7,955 nucleotides of DNA, from contig JAJRDC010000133.1 of the NCBI GenBank assembly GCA_028678635.1, forward strand, positions 1 to 7,955, given 5' to 3'. Position numbers and translations under genes: made by a program. The notes under the pieces are model-generated. The model saw only the letters and a list, made by a program, of their open reading frames with translations, made no database searches and was not told the DNA's origin. Shown here piece by piece: positions 5,547-7,955 of this stretch. The stretch is from Methanomicrobiales archaeon (GTDB taxonomy: Archaea; Halobacteriota; Methanomicrobia; Methanomicrobiales; JACTUA01). Each line of letters begins with the position of its first letter. The stretch's first letter is position 1.

Positions 5547-6746
5547 CTATAAATGGTTTGGATGCGCCGGGGATCGCTCCTCGGCAGGCATGTCCCCGCT
5601 CTCCGGCTGCTCCCCGGCAAGTGACTGGAGGAGCCCCTCCATCTCGGCCGCTTTCCGCTTCCAGCTGTGGGCCTCGAAGTCCAGGCGGTAGACAGCCGGG
5701 TGGTCCATGGCATCGCGGATCCGGTCCAGCATCTCCGCGTCGGTACGGTAGTACGAAAGGTGCGGACCCCCAAGGGCCATCACGTCGGGGATGGGGGTGG
5801 AGAGGATGGGTTTCCCGCAGGCAGAGTACTCGAAGTACTTGTTGGGCAGGGCAATGTCCATCCAGCCGGGGGGTGCAAGCGGCATGAGACAGAGGTCCAT
5901 GGCAGCGATGTACCCGGGGAGGTCGCCGTAGGGCCGGGGGCCGGTGAAGATGACCCGGTCAGCGAGACCCAGGGCCGCTGCCCTTTCGGCCAGTTCGCGG
6001 GAGAACGACGTGAAGAGCGAGCCTCCGACAATGAGGAGCCGGGTATCCGGACGGTGGGCGATGAGCACCGGGAGAGCCTCCACCACACGGTCCAGAGCGT
6101 ACCACCGTTCCACGGACCCGGCAAAGCCGAGCACAAAGGCGTCCCGCGGGATCCCCAGCCTGTCCCTGGTCTCACCCCCGTCCATGGGGCGGAAGAGGTC
6201 CGTGTCAACGCCGTTCGTGATGAGGGCGGAGGAAAAGCCGTGCCCGGCCAGTTTCCGGACCAGTGAGGGGGAAACCGTGGTGATGCGATCGCTGCGGGAC
6301 AGGTTGTACCGGGTGACGGCCCAGACGCCGTTCCGGATCACCCACCGGACCGGCCGGGAAGAGTAATAGGCGGCCGCCGAGTCCGGGAACCAGTCCTTCA
6401 GGTCAAAGAGGACCGGGACATGGTGCCTCCGGGCGGCCCGGATCGCCCCCATCCCGGCCAGGACATGGGCGGCCACCACCACGTCGATCCGGTTGTCCCG
6501 TACGATCTGTTCCAGGATATGGAACTGGTAGGGGGCGTTCACCGTGTAGTGGAGGAAGGGCCCGCCCCAGGGATACCTGGTGGCCTCGTGGACGGTGAGC
6601 CGGGTGGGCCGCTCCTCGCCGCGACTCACGTGGAAGTGGGGAACATGCACCTCGTGACGGGTGGCGAGAATCTCGAAGAGATTGTGGTGCCGGGAGGGGA
6701 CCGGGTGGTGCAGGTAGTCCTGGGTGGAGACGAGCAGGATCTTCAC
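5547..6746 (-). CDS. Family 4-like (GT-B) glycosyltransferase
   Basis: A 399-residue cytosolic or membrane-associated sugar transferase. The N-terminal half begins KILLVSTQDYLHHPVPSRHH, a typical first Rossmann strand and loop of GT-B enzymes, with an acceptor-side FDLKDWFPD motif (residues 114-122) as seen in many GT4 members. The C-terminal half opens with LGFAGSVERWYALDRVVEAL (206-225), continues with LLIVGGS (237-243) and VIFTGPRPYGDLPGYIAAMD (265-284), and ends with PNKYFEYSACGKPIL (301-315). Glu306 corresponds to the second Glu of the GT4 E-x7-E motif; the first is replaced by Ile298. Sugar donor and acceptor cannot be read from sequence, but its place before aglB suggests assembly of the lipid-linked N-glycan. 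The start is GTG at 6744-6746, with GAGGGAG five bases upstream; the open frame extends further only over the end of the upstream gene. It lies 19 bases after the dehydrogenase stop, so the two are probably one transcript. Confidence 0.92.
   Translation of the reverse strand: MKILLVSTQDYLHHPVPSRHHNLFEILATRHEVHVPHFHVSRGEERPTRLTVHEATRYPWGGPFLHYTVNAPYQFHILEQIVRDNRIDVVVAAHVLAGMGAIRAARRHHVPVLFDLKDWFPDSAAAYYSSRPVRWVIRNGVWAVTRYNLSRSDRITTVSPSLVRKLAGHGFSSALITNGVDTDLFRPMDGGETRDRLGIPRDAFVLGFAGSVERWYALDRVVEALPVLIAHRPDTRLLIVGGSLFTSFSRELAERAAALGLADRVIFTGPRPYGDLPGYIAAMDLCLMPLAPPGWMDIALPNKYFEYSACGKPILSTPIPDVMALGGPHLSYYRTDAEMLDRIRDAMDHPAVYRLDFEAHSWKRKAAEMEGLLQSLAGEQPESGDMPAEERSPAHPNHL
5548..5554 (-). promoter_or_regulatory. 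Possible internal TATA element for aglB
   Basis: On the - strand ATTTATA overlaps the final Leu codon and stop of the glycosyltransferase gene, 34 to 40 bases before the aglB ATG. Predicted initiation near 5525-5529 would give an 11- to 15-base leader barely including the GAGGAG ribosome site (5526-5521), so spacing is marginal. It could let aglB and the downstream gene be expressed apart from the sugar genes. The match may also be coincidence, as the gap is AT-rich relative to its surroundings. Confidence 0.3.
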
Positions 6747-6751
6747 GGGTT

Positions 6752-6758
6752 CTCCCTC
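6752..6758 (-). promoter_or_regulatory. Ribosome binding site deciding the GTG start of the glycosyltransferase
   Basis: On the - strand GAGGGAG lies five bases before the GTG at 6746-6744, inside the 19-base gap after the dehydrogenase stop. It favours this GTG over ATG codons further upstream, which lie inside the preceding gene and would add a tail with no family resemblance. Confidence 0.7.
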
Positions 6759-6765
6759 ACGGCGG

Positions 6766-7955
6766 CTACCCGCTCCCGATAGGATGCCGGTTTTTATCGC
6801 CCCGTCCGATCCCCTTGTACACGAATCCCGCGCCGATGTACGCATCAGGATTGAGCAGGTTCCTCCCGTCCACCACCACCGGGTGTTCCTGCCCGGAGAC
6901 GGCCTTCACCCGGCGGGGATCCAGGGCGCCATAGGCAGAATGGGCGGTGAAGAGGGCGATCACATCGGCCCCCCGCAGCACCACGTCCAGGTCACTGTCG
7001 ATCTCCACGCCATGATACTCCCGCACGTAGGGATCGTGGACCGCGGGGACAGCCCCGGCCTCCCGGAGGAGGGCATGGTACACTGCGGAAGGCGTATTCC
7101 TCGCATCGTCGGTGTCGCGGAAGAAGGCCCAGCCCAGGATGGCGACCCGGGAGCCCCGGAGCGTCTTCCCCGCCCGGTCCAGCCCCCTCTCCGTGAGGGT
7201 GGCCATGTGGCGGGGCATGAAGTCGTTGATCCTGCGGGCCAGGATAAAGAGTGATTCGCTGTCCTCCGGAAAGTCCAGTTCCCCGCCAAGGGTGGCAACA
7301 CCCCGCTCCATGTGGAACGTATCCTTGGGGAGGCAGTGACCGCCCACGCCGGCCCCGGGGAAGAGGATCGCCCGGGTGATCCCTTCCCCCTTCAGGCTCG
7401 CGATCCCCTCACGCACGTCGTAGAAGTTCACGCCCATGGCCTCGCAGTACAGGGCCAGCTGGTTGGCGGCGGCGATCTGCAGGTCCCGGAAGGCGTTCTC
7501 GGCGGTCTTCGTCACCTCCGCGGCGAGCGCTGTCATGGGGATCACCCGGTTTTCGGCAAGCACCGGCGAGTAGAGCTCGACGGCCCGGCGGGTTGACGCC
7601 GGGTCCAGCCCGCCGATCACCCGGTCGTGTTCCCGGATGTTCCGGATCAGCCTGCCCACCATCACCCGCTCGGGGGCGTGGGCCATGGCGAAGTCATCAC
7701 CGGCGGTGAGCCCCGATTCCTCCTCCAGGATCTCCCGGGCCGGCCCCGCGGTGGTGCCCGGGGTCACTGTGGATTCCACGACAACGAGCATGCCCGGCGC
7801 CAGGTGCCTTCCTACGGACCGGAGCCCGTCGAAGAGGGAGGAAAAGTCGGGGAGCAGGTCCTCCGGCCGGAGAAAAGGCGTCTGGATGGCCACCGTGACC
7901 GCGTCCATGCCGGCGATCAGGGAAAAGTCGCTGGAACACCGGAAGGTCCCCTTCG
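6766..7955 (-). CDS. Nucleotide-sugar dehydrogenase, UDP-ManNAc/UDP-Glc dehydrogenase family (5' truncated by window edge)
   Basis: 395 residues are visible; the frame continues beyond base 7955 and lacks the NAD-binding GxGxxG start, probably 60-80 residues. The enzyme oxidises the C6 hydroxyl of a UDP-sugar twice with NAD+ to give a uronic acid. Signs in order are VAIQTPF (usually V-P-T-P), VVVESTVTPGTT, the central helix AAEVTKTAENAFRDLQIAAA with conserved Lys and Asn, GAGVGGHCLPKD with the catalytic Cys codon at 7333-7335, the UDP-binding-domain motif GWAFFRDTDDARNTPS, and HDPYV and VVVDGRNLL near the end. The GGHC form is typical of the UDP-N-acetyl-mannosamine branch rather than the GGSC UDP-glucose branch, so UDP-ManNAcA is the likely product (inference). 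An ATG at 7908 is internal, because the preceding codons (SSDFSLIAG) fit the family. It heads the visible run of glycosylation genes and may supply the uronic sugar of the glycan transferred by AglB. Confidence 0.92.
   Translation of the reverse strand, partial: KGTFRCSSDFSLIAGMDAVTVAIQTPFLRPEDLLPDFSSLFDGLRSVGRHLAPGMLVVVESTVTPGTTAGPAREILEEESGLTAGDDFAMAHAPERVMVGRLIRNIREHDRVIGGLDPASTRRAVELYSPVLAENRVIPMTALAAEVTKTAENAFRDLQIAAANQLALYCEAMGVNFYDVREGIASLKGEGITRAILFPGAGVGGHCLPKDTFHMERGVATLGGELDFPEDSESLFILARRINDFMPRHMATLTERGLDRAGKTLRGSRVAILGWAFFRDTDDARNTPSAVYHALLREAGAVPAVHDPYVREYHGVEIDSDLDVVLRGADVIALFTAHSAYGALDPRRVKAVSGQEHPVVVDGRNLLNPDAYIGAGFVYKGIGRGDKNRHPIGSG

Noticed and set aside
4957..5691. 244-residue + strand ORF across the aglB start and the glycosyltransferase end
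   Set aside because: It is a Gly/Glu-rich shadow frame crossing two well-supported genes on the other strand.
6747..6845. 33-residue N-terminal extension of the glycosyltransferase
   Set aside because: It would overlap the dehydrogenase end and has no glycosyltransferase character; a strong ribosome site supports the GTG at 6746.

Overview
The window comes from a GC-rich methanogenic archaeon, most likely of the order Methanomicrobiales (inference; no rRNA gene is present). The grounds are a YcaO-type methanogenesis marker 1 protein, an AglB/STT3 oligosaccharyltransferase, a NikR nickel regulator, a small DUF2098-type archaeal protein, and an archaeal TATA element with apparently leaderless starts. 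All reading frames look intact, and coding density is high.

Layout. Bases 1-160 hold the C-terminal end of nikR (+ strand, 5' end outside the window). Bases 161-350 are non-coding and lie between two convergent 3' ends; they carry a cluster of ACAGG/CCTGT inverted repeats, including one perfect 7-bp hairpin. Bases 351-641 (- strand) encode a 96-residue DUF2098-like protein. It diverges from ycaO (693-1922, + strand) across a 51-bp gap. The single TATA-like element in that gap lies at about promoter distance from both start codons. ycaO and the next gene, a histone-deacetylase-family hydrolase (1919-2887, - strand), converge so tightly that they share the palindromic CTAG as stop codon.

From 1919 to the end of the window every gene is on the - strand and closely spaced. 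In transcription order these are a nucleotide-sugar dehydrogenase of the UDP-ManNAc/UDP-Glc family (5' end cut by the window edge), a family-4-like glycosyltransferase, aglB, and the HDAC-family hydrolase. Gaps are 19, 32 and 26 bp. The first three form a coherent protein N-glycosylation set: making a uronic-acid sugar nucleotide, adding sugars to the lipid carrier, and transfer to Asn. The deacetylase-like enzyme at the end is an unexpected member.

The left part has a methyl-coenzyme M reductase (MCR) theme. NikR controls supply of nickel, the metal of MCR cofactor F430, and YcaO installs thioglycine in McrA. The divergently paired DUF2098 protein is therefore a candidate for a related but unknown role. 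I saw no rRNA, tRNA, CRISPR array, insertion sequence or phage gene.
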